Source of the DNA: an uncultured bacterium
Lineage (GTDB): Bacteria > Planctomycetota > Phycisphaerae > Phycisphaerales > UBA1924
NCBI GenBank assembly: GCA_903834785.1
Contig: CAILKP010000093.1
Span: 1-64,000, forward strand
Length of the DNA stretch: 64,000 nucleotides
Direction: 5' to 3'
The notes under the pieces are model-generated. The model was not told the origin of the DNA, ran no database searches, and saw only the letters and a list, made by a program, of their open reading frames with translations. Of this stretch, positions 62,491 to 64,000 are shown piece after piece; the first letter of the stretch is position 1, and each line of letters begins with the position of its first letter. A program made the translations under genes and the position numbers.

Positions 62491-64000
62491 ATGCAGAGCC
62501 GGAGCGCCGAACAGACAATCCGCGTCGTGATACCCGACGGCGGACTGCGGGCCGACCTTCACATCGAGGAAGGTACGGATCCGATGTCCGTAACCGCGGA
62601 GGTGATCCTGGCCAAGCTCGCCGAGGCCGGCACCGAAGTGACGGAGGCGTCCCGAACCGTGTGTTCCGACCTCGTCGGCCGTCTCCAGTCCCTGTGTGAG
62701 AAGGGTGGAACTGTCACGGCCTTGAACGGCACCCCCCCCGACCACGGCGCGGAGGGATACCTCGAACTGCTGCCGGGCATCGACCCCACGCCAGATGGCC
62801 GTCGGGCTTCGATCGTTGCTGAGGCAGCGGCCGCCCCGGCGGCTCCGTCCAAAACGGCGACCAAGGACCATTACAACCGATCCGTTTACTGCCTGATCGC
62901 CAAGGGTCAGCCGGTCGGCCGTATCGTGCCGCCGCGGTCCGGAACCGATGGGCGTGATGTACGGGGCCGCACCCTGGCCTGCAAGCAGAGCCGGCCGGCA
63001 GATTGTCAGCTTGACGATTCACTGGCCGTCGGACATGACGGCACGATCACCGCAAATCACGATGGCATCCTGTGCCATGAGCCTCCGCGCCTCACGCTCC
63101 GGCAGGACATCGACGTGGGCGGATCCGTCGACTTTGCAACCGGCAACCTCGACGGTCCGCGGGATGTCTCTATCGGCAAGGCCATTCGTGACAAGTTCTC
63201 CGTCTCCGCTCGACGCGATCTGAGCGTTGGCGGGGTGGTTGAGGCGGCCACAATCAGCTCCGGTCGTGACATGATGCTCACCGGCGGAATGGCTTCAAAG
63301 GAGCAGGGTTCACTCCGCTGCGCCCGTGACTGCACCGCAAAGTACCTGAACAATGTTTCAGGAAGCATCGGGCGGGATCTGACGCTTGATCGCGAGATGG
63401 TCAACGCCCAGCTGGATATCGGCCGTGGGCTGATGGCACCGGATGCCACAATCGCCGGTGGACGAGTCGTCATCGGCGGAGCGGTCGATCTCGGTACGCT
63501 GGGCTCAGACTCAGCAAAGACTGTGCTTGCCCTCGGCAGCCTCCCCTCGCTATCCGGCCTGCTGGACAATGCCCGCAAGCTGCTCCCGTCCGTTGAAGAG
63601 CGAGTCAAGAAGGCGGAAACGCGGCTTGCCCAGCTTAAGAGCATCAACGGCAAGCTCAGTCATGCCCAGGCCGAGGAACTCACAGAACTTGAGTTTGGGC
63701 TCGCCGAGGCTCGCGGCAAGAGCGAGCCGCTGGCCGCAGGCATCAGTCGGCTCTCGGGGACGCTGTCCAGACTCACCACCATCGACCTGATCGTGCGCCA
63801 ACGGGTCTTCGCCCGCACATTGCTGTGCGTTGACAACCTCATTGCTGACTTTCACACCGATCTGCAGGGGCCGGTTCGCTTTTCGCTCGCGGAGGCCGGG
63901 GGGTTGGTCGTGACGGACATGACCACTGACCAGACCGTGGATATCTCCAACTTCGCCAAGGTGACTGCCGATCTTGAGGCGATCCTGTTCCGGGCCTCAC
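62491..64000 (+). CDS. FapA/DUF342-family protein (partial, continues past the window)
   Basis: About 503 codons are present; no stop is reached. The ATG at 62491 is 36 nt after cheY. The N-terminal about 140 residues form a divergent domain with two alpha/beta stretches. From about 145 the FapA pattern appears (GRIVPPRSGTDGRDVRGRTL), followed by beta-helix repeats with VGGSVDFATGN, VSIGKAI, LSVGGVVEAA and IAGGRVVIGGAV. A coiled-coil stretch (about 370-430) comes after. Members are polymerising scaffolds, and some are next to chemotaxis or flagellar genes. The exact role is unknown. Confidence 0.85.
   Translation, partial: MQSRSAEQTIRVVIPDGGLRADLHIEEGTDPMSVTAEVILAKLAEAGTEVTEASRTVCSDLVGRLQSLCEKGGTVTALNGTPPDHGAEGYLELLPGIDPTPDGRRASIVAEAAAAPAAPSKTATKDHYNRSVYCLIAKGQPVGRIVPPRSGTDGRDVRGRTLACKQSRPADCQLDDSLAVGHDGTITANHDGILCHEPPRLTLRQDIDVGGSVDFATGNLDGPRDVSIGKAIRDKFSVSARRDLSVGGVVEAATISSGRDMMLTGGMASKEQGSLRCARDCTAKYLNNVSGSIGRDLTLDREMVNAQLDIGRGLMAPDATIAGGRVVIGGAVDLGTLGSDSAKTVLALGSLPSLSGLLDNARKLLPSVEERVKKAETRLAQLKSINGKLSHAQAEELTELEFGLAEARGKSEPLAAGISRLSGTLSRLTTIDLIVRQRVFARTLLCVDNLIADFHTDLQGPVRFSLAEAGGLVVTDMTTDQTVDISNFAKVTADLEAILFRAS

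Overview
The window is 64 kb of dense, high-GC bacterial chromosome, by eye about two thirds G+C in coding regions. The gene content fits a flagellated, hopanoid- or squalene-making Planctomycetota, most plausibly of the Phycisphaerae type. This assignment is inferred from the hpnC-hpnD-hpnE squalene genes plus hpnH, small proteins with a zinc ribbon next to a membrane helix, a Lys/Ala/Pro-rich DksA-like protein, a floA flotillin and the flagellar gene order; no rRNA is present to prove it. There are two tRNA genes, no insertion sequence, no CRISPR array and no prophage. Layout, 0.2-16.6 kb: small membrane protein and lipoprotein, tRNA-Val, a metallophosphoesterase, an APC transporter fused to a UspA-like domain, then a long minus-strand series (hpnC, hpnD, hpnE, a secreted EEP-family hydrolase, thiS, thiG, a 33-residue membrane peptide, a lipoprotein M28 peptidase). 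The divergent plus strand carries ispH, an SbtA-like bicarbonate transporter and rlmN. IspH makes the C5 units that HpnC/D/E turn into squalene, so this divergent pair is a functional isoprenoid block. Layout, 16.8-27.5 kb: a lower-GC orphan membrane gene, aspartokinase, a zinc-ribbon membrane protein, a degenerate QueC-like protein, and a minus-strand flagellar export block read fliN-fliO-fliP-fliQ-fliR-flhB-flhA. Layout, 27.8-39.4 kb: a lysine-6-aminotransferase-like enzyme, floA, a DUF4149-like membrane protein, and a convergent three-gene cluster (YgiB/YjfM-like Gly-rich protein, glutathionylspermidine-synthase-like ATP-grasp enzyme, DUF350 membrane protein) that matches the E. coli yjfL-yjfM-yjfC arrangement. 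Then come hpnH, two tandem cyclophilins each with its own terminator, lspA overlapping a histone-H1-tailed DksA-like gene, and accA. Layout, 39.6-55.7 kb: a 1751-residue DUF4011 helicase-nuclease (a possible stand-alone defence protein), a soluble histidine kinase overlapping an NtrC-type sigma-54 activator, a small lipoprotein, a NYN-domain RNase, rpsU with a Gly/Arg-rich tail, a membrane pyrophosphatase with the K+-independent lysine, a DinB-like protein, a lone Fe(III)-type binding lipoprotein, a coiled membrane protein and tRNA-Leu. Layout, 56-64 kb: a chemotaxis operon cheB-cheW-cheR-cheA-cheX-cheY ending in a FapA/DUF342 protein that runs off the window. It supplies the signalling half of the motility machinery whose export half lies at 20-27 kb. 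The observations most worth following up are the H1-tail/DksA fusion, the floA plus yjfLMC-like membrane module, the DUF4011 helicase-nuclease, the Gly/Arg tail on ribosomal protein S21, and an 8-nt-period intergenic repeat found at two places.
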